Below are positions 56,765-64,000 of a stretch of 64,000 nucleotides of DNA, piece after piece. The stretch spans positions 78,842-142,841 of the forward strand of contig NZ_JAVJSQ010000022.1 of the NCBI RefSeq assembly GCF_040219335.1, given 5' to 3'. The position numbers and the translations under genes were made by a program. This DNA is from Gimesia sp. (GTDB taxonomy: Bacteria; Planctomycetota; Planctomycetia; Planctomycetales; Planctomycetaceae). The stretch's first letter is position 1; the number at the start of each line of letters is the position of its first letter. Under the pieces are notes generated by a model, which worked only from the letters and a program-made list of their open reading frames with translations, was not told the DNA's origin and searched no databases.

Positions 56765-57228
56765 AAAACGACGCAACCAGCCTGGACCGGATGCACGACA
56801 TTGTGCTGCCGGATGCCATTCCCTGGTGGCCACCGGCGCCCGGCTGGTACGTGGTGCTGGCGGCACTTGGAGGGCTGGTGCTGTATCTGTCGTACCGGGG
56901 CTGGCGGCACTGGGAGGCCAATCGCTATCGTCGCCTGGCACTGCAGGAACTGGAACAGGCACATTCGATCTTAGAAGTATCTGAACTGTTAAGACGCACG
57001 GCGCTGATGATGGTTCCCCGCGGGGAAATCGCAGCGCAGACCGGAGCCGCCTGGCCCGGGTGGCTGGCGGCGCACGCACCTGTCGCGATGGATGAGCAGA
57101 TTTCCCGGCAATTGACGGTGGGCATTTACGATGGTTCACCGGGTGAGATTGAGGGACTGAAACAGTACGCCGCCAGCTGGATTCAACAACATCGACTTCC
57201 CGAACTGCAGCAGAGGGAATCAAGATAA
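56761..57228 (+). CDS. DUF4381 membrane protein of the Bat operon
   Basis: This 155-residue protein has a short N-terminal segment (MHDIVLPDAIPWWPPAPGW), one transmembrane helix (about 33-53) and a basic, helical cytoplasmic part. The WWPPAPGW motif before the helix is typical of DUF4381 proteins found between DUF58 and VWA genes. It overlaps the DUF58 stop by four bases and is followed by batA after three bases. It is probably a membrane scaffold of the complex; its detailed role is unknown. Confidence 0.85.
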   Translation: MKNDATSLDRMHDIVLPDAIPWWPPAPGWYVVLAALGGLVLYLSYRGWRHWEANRYRRLALQELEQAHSILEVSELLRRTALMMVPRGEIAAQTGAAWPGWLAAHAPVAMDEQISRQLTVGIYDGSPGEIEGLKQYAASWIQQHRLPELQQRESR

Positions 57229-57231
57229 AAC

Positions 57232-58269
57232 ATGTTTGCCTTTGCTCATCCCTGGATCTTTACTCTGCTGCCGGTGCCCTGGCTGGTGAGATATTTTCTT
57301 CCGGCCCGGGAATCGACTGGGGTCGCGGTGCGGGTCCCCTTCGGAGAGCGACTGACGGCTGTGATGCGGAACCAGGCGCCCGTGACTGCCGCCGTCAGGC
57401 AGTCACGGCAATTGGTAGTGCCGGCGCTGATCTGGGGGCTGGTGCTGTGTGGGCTGGCACGTCCGCAATGGATTGAACCGCCTGTGGTGAAAGAGGAGCC
57501 GACCCGCGATCTGCTGCTGTTGGTCGATCTGTCGAGTTCGATGGACGAGAAGGATTTTGTCAATCCGGCCGGTAAGGCGATCACACGACTGGAAGCGGTG
57601 AAAGAGGTGCTGGGCGATTTCCTGGTCCGCCGTAAGGGAGACCGGGTGGGACTGGTGGTGTTTGGTTCCGCCCCTTATCTGCAGGCGCCTTTTTCGACCG
57701 ACCTGTCGCTGGTGCGGACACTGCTCGATGAATGCCAGGTGGGGATGGCGGGGCCACAGACTGCCTTTGGGGATGCGATCGGGCTGGGGGTTAACCTGTT
57801 TCAGGAGAGCAAGGTTCCCGCCAAAACCATCATTGCGCTGACAGATGGCAACGATACCAAAAGCCAGGTTCCGCCTGTCGAGGCCGCCCGCATCGCTGCT
57901 CAGCGGGATATCCGGATTCATACCGTGGCGATAGGGGACCCGACGACCGCCGGTGAAGACAAGCTGGATCAAGAGACTTTGAAAGAAGTGGCCCGCGTGG
58001 CCCACGGATCTTATTTCTTTGCCGGCGACCGGAAGCAGTTGGAGCAGATTTACCAGGAACTGGACCAGATCGAAACGCGAGAAGTGAAGACGATCAGTCG
58101 TCGTCCGCGGCGGGATCTGTACTATTATTTTCTGCTGGCGGCGCTGTTCCTTTCGTTTCTGGAGAAGACGCTGGTGGTCTTACGTGCCCGCAAGGAGCTT
58201 TCTTTGAAACAGACGACAGCGGAAGTGCGGGTGAATCCGACGAGCGGTCAACTGGAGGTGGTGTCATGA
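57232..58269 (+). CDS. batA: BatA-like VWA membrane protein
   Basis: This 345-residue protein has N-terminal transmembrane helices (about 7-24 and 62-78), a VWA domain (about 92-285) with an intact MIDAS motif DLSSS (Asp99, Ser101, Ser103) and the later Thr/Asp in ALTDGND, and a C-terminal helix (about 296-315). This is the BatA architecture: a metal-dependent protein-interaction module held at the membrane. It overlaps batB by ATGA at 58266-58269. Confidence 0.9.
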   Translation: MFAFAHPWIFTLLPVPWLVRYFLPARESTGVAVRVPFGERLTAVMRNQAPVTAAVRQSRQLVVPALIWGLVLCGLARPQWIEPPVVKEEPTRDLLLLVDLSSSMDEKDFVNPAGKAITRLEAVKEVLGDFLVRRKGDRVGLVVFGSAPYLQAPFSTDLSLVRTLLDECQVGMAGPQTAFGDAIGLGVNLFQESKVPAKTIIALTDGNDTKSQVPPVEAARIAAQRDIRIHTVAIGDPTTAGEDKLDQETLKEVARVAHGSYFFAGDRKQLEQIYQELDQIETREVKTISRRPRRDLYYYFLLAALFLSFLEKTLVVLRARKELSLKQTTAEVRVNPTSGQLEVVS

Positions 58270-59189
58270 TGGAGGCCTTAAGCCAGTTGCATTTCATACG
58301 ACCGGGCTGGTTGTGGCTGCTGCCACTGGTTGGCGGACTGTGGTGGCTCTGGCGTCGGCATACGACGCCGCTGCGGGGCTGGCGCGAACAGATCGCTCCT
58401 GAACTTTTGCAGGCCATGACCGTGCGGAATACGACACGCGGGGACTATTCCGCATTGTTATTACTCGTCGGTTGGCTGCTGGCGGTGATTGCGATTGCGG
58501 GGCCCACCTGGAAACAGGAACCGAATCCGTTTGCCGACGATGCGGCGCCGTTGATGATTCTGCTCAAAGCGGACAAGAGTATGGATCAGCCAGATCCGCT
58601 GCCGTCAGCAATTGAACGGGCTCGATTGAAAGTGGACGATCTGGTTCGAATCCGCCAGGGACAACCGGTGGGGCTGATTGCATACGCGGGGTCGGCGCAT
58701 CTGGTGCTGCCTCCCACGCGGGATACAACCATTGTGGCTGAGATGGCGGCCCAGATCAGTTCGGAGATCATGCCAGAACCTGGAGATCGGCTCGATCTGG
58801 CGTTGCAGAAAGCGGATGAAATTCTGAAGGGGGGCGAAGCCGGAGGAACGGTACTGGTGATCGCAGACAGCGTGACAGACGATGTGTCATTACTGCAGAA
58901 GCCACAACAGAAAAGTGGTGCATTTCCGATTCAGTTCCTGGCACTGCGGAATGATGCTTCCCTGCAACGGGCGGCTGAAGCAGTGCAGGCTTCTCTGGTG
59001 GAACTGACGCCGGACGATGCCGACGTGATTGCGATCGCGAAAGCGGCCGAGCGGAAGTCAGTGGTGGGAGTGGCAGGTGAAGATCAGCGCTGGGAGGAAA
59101 TGGGATACTGGCTGGTGCCTTTCCTGGCGGTGATTGTGGCAGCCGGGTTCCGTCGCGAGAAACAGTTCAACGGCAGGGAGGTCCAATGA
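58266..59189 (+). CDS. batB: BatB-like VWA protein with altered MIDAS
   Basis: This 307-residue protein has transmembrane helices at about 14-30, 62-80 and near the C-terminus (about 283-297) and a VWA domain between. The MIDAS motif at 103-107 is DKSMD, so the third position is Asp rather than Ser; metal binding may be altered. The VWA region is shorter than in BatA. It overlaps batA and the TPR gene by four bases on each side. A second ATG at 58269 is an alternative start. Confidence 0.85.
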   Translation: MMEALSQLHFIRPGWLWLLPLVGGLWWLWRRHTTPLRGWREQIAPELLQAMTVRNTTRGDYSALLLLVGWLLAVIAIAGPTWKQEPNPFADDAAPLMILLKADKSMDQPDPLPSAIERARLKVDDLVRIRQGQPVGLIAYAGSAHLVLPPTRDTTIVAEMAAQISSEIMPEPGDRLDLALQKADEILKGGEAGGTVLVIADSVTDDVSLLQKPQQKSGAFPIQFLALRNDASLQRAAEAVQASLVELTPDDADVIAIAKAAERKSVVGVAGEDQRWEEMGYWLVPFLAVIVAAGFRREKQFNGREVQ

Positions 59190-59773
59190 GAGTCTCCCTG
59201 GTGCTGATCGTTGCCTTATCGTGGACGGGCTGGTGGCTGACGCCGGACCAGCGGGGGCAGCGTCTGTTTCGAGACAAACAATATCGGCAGGCGGCGGAAG
59301 CGTTTACGGACCCTGAGTGGCAGGGGGCGGCCTGGTACCGGGCGGGAGAGTTCGAACAAGCGGCGCAGGCCTTTGCACGGGGTTCGAGTCCCGATGCGCG
59401 GTTTAATGCGGGAAACGCCTGGATGCTGCTGGGAAAATATGAGCAGGCGATTGCGGAATATGAGCGGGCGTTGAAACTGCGTCCCGGTTGGAAAGCAGCG
59501 GAGGAGAATCGTGCGTTGGCAGAAGCCCGGGCGAAACTGAGGGAAACGAAAGGGGGCGACCTCGGCGATCAGCAGGAAGGCGCGGACGAAGTGGTGTTCG
59601 ACCTTAATAAAGAACGCGGGGGACAGGATACGCAAATTGCCGGGGAGCAGGCAGCATCGGATAACGCCGTTCAGGCGATCTGGTTACGACGCGTGCAGAC
59701 GAACCCGGCTGACTTTCTCCGCTCTAAGTTCGCGTATCAGTCTGCACTGCAGCAGGAAGGAGCAGCGGAATGA
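59186..59773 (+). CDS. batC: BatC-like TPR protein
   Basis: This 195-residue protein has an N-terminal hydrophobic segment (about 4-17) and tetratricopeptide repeats (about 28-125; FRDKQYRQAAEAF and GKYEQAIAEYERALKLRPGW are TPR helices), then an acidic, probably disordered C-terminal part. Position between batB and batD and the TPR content identify it as the BatC-type subunit, a likely adaptor of the VWA proteins. Coupled by ATGA overlaps to both neighbours. Confidence 0.82.
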   Translation: MRVSLVLIVALSWTGWWLTPDQRGQRLFRDKQYRQAAEAFTDPEWQGAAWYRAGEFEQAAQAFARGSSPDARFNAGNAWMLLGKYEQAIAEYERALKLRPGWKAAEENRALAEARAKLRETKGGDLGDQQEGADEVVFDLNKERGGQDTQIAGEQAASDNAVQAIWLRRVQTNPADFLRSKFAYQSALQQEGAAE

Positions 59774-61017
59774 GAGTCGCATTGTTTCTGATGCTGTTAC
59801 TGATGAGCTCGCTGTCGCGGGGACTGATGGCTGCAGAAGTGGAACCGGCGCAGATTCAGATCAAGGAGCAAACCTGGTGGGTGGGGCAGCAGGTTCCCTT
59901 TACGGTGCAGTTGCGGGCTCCAGGTTCGTTTTCCGGAGCGGCGGTGTTTTCCCTGCCTGAGATTCCGCGGGTAGTGATTATTAAGACGGGCAGTCCGGTG
60001 GTGTCTTCCGAGGAGATCGAGGGCAAAACCTGGTTCGTGCAGACTCATGACTTCGCTCTGTTTTCGCAACAGAGTGGAACGGTAACGATCCCGAAGTTCA
60101 CAGTGCGGTTCAGTCATAAAGATGGTTTTACCGGACCGGTGCACGATCAGAGTGCGCAGGTGCCCGCAGCCCAGGTGAAAATCGAGCGACCGCCGGGCTG
60201 TTCTGCCCAGGACTTTCTGGTCACTACCGACTCATTCAAACTTAAGGAACGCTGGGATCCCCAACCGGGGAGTGCCGCGCAAGGAGCCGTGTATCATCGA
60301 ACGATTACCCAGGAGGCGGACCAGGTAACCGGGATGGCACTGGCGCCTCCCCCTGAAGCGGTGCCTGCGGGGGTGCGGCTTTATCTGGGACAGCCGACGG
60401 TGAGTGACCAGACGGAGCGTGGCGTTTTCATCGGGACGCGCGTGGATACCTTGACCTATCAGTTGCAGGAAGCGGGGACCTGGACCTTACCGGCGATTCG
60501 TTATCAGTGGTGGGACCCAGAGAAGAAAACCTTCGGTTCCCAGACATTGCCCGCGGTGACGTTTGAAGTGCAAGGGACTGCCATTCCTGTCACTAATGCT
60601 CCTGCAATGGCTTCCTCGAAATCGATTTATATCAGGTTGGCAATGCTCAGCATCTGCCTCGCAGTCATCTTCTGGCAACGAAGACGAATCGGAAACGGCC
60701 TGCGGAAGATCGGACAATACTGGAATTCACCGGAGCGCGTGGCTGCGCGAAAGCTGCTGACCAGTTGCAGGACCAATGATCCTCGTGAGACGCAGATAGC
60801 CTGGCAGATCTGGTTGAACTGCCGGGGAGCGGATTCTTCAATCAGCCCGGAACTCAAAGCGGCGGTGCAGGAACTTCAGAGTACGTTGTATGGTGTGAAT
60901 GAGTCGGGAGACTGGCAGGGAGCGAGACTGGCAGCAGCCTTTCGTGCGGATCAGAGAGCGGACAAAAAGTCTGGTCTGAAGAAGCAGAGTGTGTTGCCGG
61001 CGTTGAACCCGAGATGA
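59770..61017 (+). CDS. batD: BatD-like exported protein
   Basis: This 415-residue protein has a signal peptide (1-22), beta-rich Ig-like domains (about 25-280; VGQQVPFTVQLRAPGSF, FALFSQQSGTVTIPKFTVRF), a transmembrane helix (about 288-306) and a C-terminal cytoplasmic tail of about 100 residues. This matches BatD (oxygen tolerance) family proteins that close Bat operons. It is the last gene of the seven-gene coupled set from 54875. The palindrome at 61058-61104 lies 41 bases after the stop. Confidence 0.85.
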   Translation: MRVALFLMLLLMSSLSRGLMAAEVEPAQIQIKEQTWWVGQQVPFTVQLRAPGSFSGAAVFSLPEIPRVVIIKTGSPVVSSEEIEGKTWFVQTHDFALFSQQSGTVTIPKFTVRFSHKDGFTGPVHDQSAQVPAAQVKIERPPGCSAQDFLVTTDSFKLKERWDPQPGSAAQGAVYHRTITQEADQVTGMALAPPPEAVPAGVRLYLGQPTVSDQTERGVFIGTRVDTLTYQLQEAGTWTLPAIRYQWWDPEKKTFGSQTLPAVTFEVQGTAIPVTNAPAMASSKSIYIRLAMLSICLAVIFWQRRRIGNGLRKIGQYWNSPERVAARKLLTSCRTNDPRETQIAWQIWLNCRGADSSISPELKAAVQELQSTLYGVNESGDWQGARLAAAFRADQRADKKSGLKKQSVLPALNPR

Positions 61018-61057
61018 AGGCACAACGAGGTACTACGGCGCCCGTCACCAAATAAAA

Positions 61058-61104
61058 AATGGTCGTTGCAAATCACTATTAATTAAGTGCTTACAACGAC
61101 CATT
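61058..61104. repeat. 47-bp nested hairpin after batD
   Basis: AATGGTCGTTG (61058-61068) and CAACGACCATT (61094-61104) form a perfect 11-bp stem; inside, CACT (61074-61077) and AGTG (61086-61089) form a second stem around an ATTAATTA loop. On the minus strand the stem is followed by TTTTTTATTT, an ideal intrinsic-terminator tail, though no leftward gene is near; on the plus strand the T-run is weak (ATTATTTTG). It may terminate the bat operon or be a recombination site. Confidence 0.6.
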
Positions 61105-61203
61105 ATTTTGAATACGGAGAGAACGGGACACTCCTCAAGCATCAATGTAAAGTGTAACAAAATCGTCACTTATGACGCAACGTGTTGTGCTTGCAAGATT
61201 TAT

Positions 61204-61302
61204 GGATTGTCAGGTTTATCCATCTCTGGTCAGGGATTCTCAGGATTGGTCAGTGTGAATGACACACTGTGCCAATCATGAGTTGTCTGATTGTCCCTGA
61301 CC
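61204..61302. promoter_or_regulatory. Repeat array and nested palindrome before recombinase
   Basis: GTCAG occurs at 61209, 61229 and 61249, exactly 20 bp apart, inside related blocks GGATTGTCAGG (61204), GGATTCTCAGG (61234) and GGATTGGTCAG (61243). The last block leads into a palindrome with arms GATTGG and CAGTGTG (61244-61257) against CACACTG and CCAATC (61263-61277). Further out, GGTCAGGG (61228-61235) is mirrored by CCCTGACC (61295-61302), which ends just before the ribosome site. This is probably an operator or recombinase binding region controlling the next gene. Confidence 0.6.
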
Positions 61303-61313
61303 GGGAGATGACA

Positions 61314-63254
61314 ATGAACCGTATTAGCCCCCTGAAACCGCGCAGCGGAAAAGTCCTGAATGTGCTGGTGGCTGCCCGTATCAGCGGTTGCCAGAATCAG
61401 AAGGAGCTTAGTTTGGAAGACCAGGCTGACCATGCTAAGCAGGACATTGAAGAACTATACGATGGTCCTTGTGAGTTCGACATTATTTCAGCAGTCGCTA
61501 AAGGAGAAAGACTCGATCGAGACGAACTCGAAGTCGTCGCTGCGAAAATTCTAACGGATCACTATGACGTCTTATATATGGAGGATGTTGGTCGGCTTGT
61601 CAGAGGTACTGCGGCGGTCGAAATATGGGGGATGGCTGTGGACCGAAACATGAGGTGCATTGCTCCCAATGATGGCTGTGATACAGCAGAACCAACTTGG
61701 GAAGAAGATCTGATTTCTGCCTGCAAAGACCATGTGAGCCACTGTGCTCATACGTCACGTCGTATTAAACAGAAACAGATGAATCGATTTAAGCGTAATG
61801 GCGGTGCACTTCCGCTTACAGTTTACGGATATATAAAACCCGAAGGGGCGAAATACTATAGCGAACTCGAAAAAGATGAGACTGCAACCCCCTACCTGAA
61901 ACAGGGCCTGGCGATTCTATCGCGAACCCAGAATTGGACGGCGGTTGCGGACTACTTCAATTCCAACTCGGTCCCGACTGGACCCTATTGTCGGAACGAC
62001 AAATGGGACGGTGCCATGGTTAAACGGCTGTTTCATAATCCCATCCTCAAAGGTAAGCCACAACGAGGGGCGCGCCACAGCGTTAAGCAGAATTCAACCG
62101 GTCGACGTATCTCGAAAATAAATCCAGACGGGCCGACTTACCGTGAAGAACCCCATTTAGCGCATTTCACAGCAGATGAATTGGATTCGGTGCTGCAGGA
62201 AGTGGATGAGCAGCATAAAAAACTGGGCCGAAGTAATTTCTCAGGCGATCATACACCTGGCACTAGAAAACGGTCACGTTTCCCTGGGCAGCGTGCAACA
62301 TGTTTCTACTGCGGCAGAGAGATGGTCTGGGGAGGGAACGGTGTACGTGATAATCTCATGTGTAACGGCGCCCGTAAATACAAATGCTGGAACTCATTCA
62401 GCTTCAACGGGCCCAAGGCAACAGCAAAGATTGTTGATGCAATCACAGCTAAACTGGATGCTCTAGACGGCTTCCAAGAGCAGTTTTTAGATCTCGTCAG
62501 GCTGATGAATACACATTTGAATAACGATCAGGATGAGGAACGTCAGCTTAGGGCTGAAAAAAACAGATTGCAGCAGGAACGCGATAGATTAAAATCTCGT
62601 ATCCTGGAACTAGGCGAACGTGACTTACTAGTTGAAATGCTAGATGAGTTAGAACAGCAGGAAGTCGAATTGGAGCGGCGCCAAAATCGGTTCATTCTCC
62701 GTTCTCGGAACAGACCCCAGATCCCTGATTCAGTGGGAGAAGTTCGCGAACGCTTCCATGCCTCGTTTCATGAACTGGCTGTCAGCTCCTTCGAATGTGG
62801 TGATCTACTACGTCAACTCGTACCAGAGATGCATGTTTATATGGTGCAACTGATTGATGGGGGGAACATTGTGCCTCGTGCCCGTGTTAAGCTTTCACTG
62901 GGTGGTATGGTGACAGGGATCGAAACAATGCCTGAGCTTGATCAATTCTTAACTCGTGAATTTACACTGGATTTATTTGATCCCCCGACACGAGAACGAA
63001 TTCGCGAAGAAGTAGTTCGTCGCACTAATCAGAGACAGTATCAGCATCAGATCGCTAGCGAGCTGAATACACATCTGGCGACCGTCCAACGAGCTTTAAA
63101 ACTGGACAGGCTGCTGCAAGAACGCAGTCTGTCCTGTCCATATGAACTTCTAACGGGCCCTCCTGCGGAGGAAGAAAACAGAAAGGTAAAAAGGAGTCGG
63201 AACAACCGCTATAACTTCGAACCACTGCCGGGATACATCCCACCTCAGATCTGA
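61314..63254 (+). CDS. Large serine recombinase
   Basis: This 646-residue protein has an N-terminal resolvase domain (about 15-150) with catalytic Ser24 in AARISG, the ELSLEDQADHAKQ helix, and GRLVRG carrying active-site Arg residues; a recombinase domain (about 170-310; LPLTVYGY, WDGAMVKRLFHNPILKG); a zinc ribbon (about 330-375; CFYCGRE...C...KYKCWN); and a long coiled coil (about 410-470), all typical of large serine integrases. The family motif YxRVSxxxQ is altered to ARISGCQNQ. GGGAG six bases before the ATG at 61314 supports that start over upstream in-frame ATGs at 61269, 61278 and 61308. Codon use is more AT-rich than in the Bat operon, consistent with acquisition. Confidence 0.88.
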   Translation: MNRISPLKPRSGKVLNVLVAARISGCQNQKELSLEDQADHAKQDIEELYDGPCEFDIISAVAKGERLDRDELEVVAAKILTDHYDVLYMEDVGRLVRGTAAVEIWGMAVDRNMRCIAPNDGCDTAEPTWEEDLISACKDHVSHCAHTSRRIKQKQMNRFKRNGGALPLTVYGYIKPEGAKYYSELEKDETATPYLKQGLAILSRTQNWTAVADYFNSNSVPTGPYCRNDKWDGAMVKRLFHNPILKGKPQRGARHSVKQNSTGRRISKINPDGPTYREEPHLAHFTADELDSVLQEVDEQHKKLGRSNFSGDHTPGTRKRSRFPGQRATCFYCGREMVWGGNGVRDNLMCNGARKYKCWNSFSFNGPKATAKIVDAITAKLDALDGFQEQFLDLVRLMNTHLNNDQDEERQLRAEKNRLQQERDRLKSRILELGERDLLVEMLDELEQQEVELERRQNRFILRSRNRPQIPDSVGEVRERFHASFHELAVSSFECGDLLRQLVPEMHVYMVQLIDGGNIVPRARVKLSLGGMVTGIETMPELDQFLTREFTLDLFDPPTRERIREEVVRRTNQRQYQHQIASELNTHLATVQRALKLDRLLQERSLSCPYELLTGPPAEEENRKVKRSRNNRYNFEPLPGYIPPQI

Positions 63255-63286
63255 TATTCACCCTGAATTCATCATGCTTGTGTCTC

Positions 63287-63321
63287 ATGACCTCATACTA
63301 AAAAGTATGAGGTCATTTTTT
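63287..63321 (+). terminator. Intrinsic terminator after recombinase
   Basis: ATGACCTCATACT (63287-63299) pairs perfectly with AGTATGAGGTCAT (63304-63316) across an AAAA loop, followed by TTTTTTATTA. It is a textbook Rho-independent terminator 32 bp after the recombinase stop. Confidence 0.9.
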
Positions 63322-63512
63322 ATTAATTCTGCTGTCATGGCAGCCAGCTATTGTTAAAGCATGGTCCTGGATCGAAAGGAGTTATTGAGCACCTGAATTA
63401 CAGTGTGCCTTTAAAATGTCTGGCATGGATATGTAGCGCGCAATTAAGTTGATGAAACTGAATAACAGTCAGAAATTCAATAATATCGTAAAAGTCGGGA
63501 GCTCTTTTCATC

Positions 63513-63695
63513 ATGAAAAAACCACAAAGAAAACTGATACCATCACACACTGTTCGAAATCAGCCAGTAGCTAGACAAAGCCCGCTTTTCGAACTGATGG
63601 TGCTTGTTGCTGAAGATGTTTGTAAAAAACTGGAAAGTCCATCTGCTTGTAAAGGAAAGTTGAACTCTGATTCTGCCCAAGAACATTTAATTTAA
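63513..63695 (+). CDS. Small orphan protein (60 aa)
   Basis: This 60-residue, basic frame starts with ATG at 63513 with GGGAG about 11 bases upstream and ends before its own strong terminator at 63745. The sequence has a Lys/Arg-rich start (MKKPQRKL), a predicted helix in the middle (LFELMVLVAEDVCKKLES) and two Cys. I do not recognise a family. Coding status is supported mainly by the ribosome site and terminator. Being next to the recombinase, it might be an accessory factor, but nothing in the sequence proves it. Confidence 0.4.
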   Translation: MKKPQRKLIPSHTVRNQPVARQSPLFELMVLVAEDVCKKLESPSACKGKLNSDSAQEHLI

Positions 63696-63744
63696 AATTT
63701 TCATCATTATCCCAAAGAGTATTATTGATTCACTACCTAGATTC

Positions 63745-63781
63745 TCTGGCCGATCTTCAGATCGGCCAGAGCCTATTTTTT
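63745..63781 (+). terminator. Intrinsic terminator, 12-bp stem
   Basis: TCTGGCCGATCT (63745-63756) pairs perfectly with AGATCGGCCAGA (63759-63770), followed by GCCTATTTTTTATT. It closes the small-gene transcript. Confidence 0.85.
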
Positions 63782-64000
63782 ATTAACGGGTATGATGAAA
63801 ATCAAGTCGCACTGTCAGCAAATAAGTCGTTGCCTGCGTCCGCAGAACCGTGTGTAATTAATGGTACCGGGTCACGGGACGAGGTGCGATCTGTTTTCCC
63901 AATCTATGGTATGAGTGGGTCATTCACCTCGGGGGCTGGCCGATGATAGCTATGGGTCTCGAACCCGTTTTTTTAACTGGCCACCCCGCGGCCCACCCGG
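63782..64000. other. Non-coding tail with terminator-like hairpin
   Basis: No credible gene is seen from the terminator at 63781 to the window end. CGAGGTG (63880-63886) is complementary to CACCTCG (63925-63931). A short stem GGGT/ACCC (63954-63966) is followed by seven T residues (63968-63974). This could be a small structured transcript ending in a weak terminator, or chance. Confidence 0.3.

Noticed and set aside
63725..63946. 73-codon frame starting at TTG at the window end
   Set aside because: It is interrupted in function by a perfect intrinsic terminator at 63745-63781 and shows no family motif.
63954..63966. tRNA T-arm-like sequence read on the minus strand (GGGTTCGAGACCC)
   Set aside because: The flanking bases do not form acceptor or anticodon stems; a short terminator-like hairpin on the plus strand explains it as well.

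Overview
The window looks like chromosomal DNA of a planctomycete (Planctomycetota, probably a Gimesia-like Planctomycetaceae member; the genus is inferred from memory of gene content, not from a search). The main reasons are two DUF1501 proteins paired with PSCyt1/DUF1549/DUF1553 proteins, a PVC-type CxxCH dehydrogenase with HEAT repeats, a Trx7/PDZ-type protein, several sulfatases, many Tat (RR) signal peptides and moderate GC. No rRNA, tRNA or CRISPR array was seen.

Region 1 (about 0.6-9.2 kb) is a compact biosynthetic-looking locus. A leftward four-gene operon encodes an AMP-forming ligase, a free-standing carrier protein, an E2/CAT-fold acyltransferase and a soluble DUF2156 (MprF C-terminal-like) transferase. 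It is divergent from a SyrP-like Fe(II)/2-oxoglutarate oxygenase and a SAM methyltransferase, and is followed by an FAD/NAD(P)-binding protein and a YciA-type thioesterase. It reads like a non-modular NRPS-like or lipid-conjugate pathway and is the best candidate for an undescribed system here. Region 2 (9.3-15 kb) is central metabolism: a Zymomonas-type pyruvate decarboxylase next to NAD-malic enzyme, then the agmatine-to-putrescine pair aguB-aguA.

Region 3 (15-37 kb) is dominated by exported proteins: a two-domain acetylxylan-esterase-like hydrolase, a PhoD-like phosphatase, a Trx7/PDZ protein with a CxxCH motif, a metallophosphoesterase, a sulfatase, DUF1501 and PSCyt1/DUF1549/DUF1553 proteins, a fumarate-reductase-like flavoprotein, a SUFU-domain protein, an isochorismatase-like hydrolase, and an SGNH protein followed by a 1415-residue ThuA/dehydrogenase/HEAT/cytochrome c fusion. 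Region 4 (37-54.8 kb) holds an esterase, the nitrite-ammonifying nrfHA pair, a ceramidase-like protein, a second PSCyt1/DUF1549/DUF1553-DUF1501 pair, phoD, a six-PAS hybrid histidine kinase and a second sulfatase.

Region 5 (54.8-61 kb) is a tightly coupled MoxR-Bat operon (MoxR, DUF58, DUF4381, BatA, BatB, BatC, BatD) with several ATGA start/stop overlaps and visibly more GC-rich codon use. Region 6 (61-64 kb) is an accessory segment with a large serine recombinase preceded by a striking array of repeats and nested palindromes, a small orphan gene and strong intrinsic terminators.
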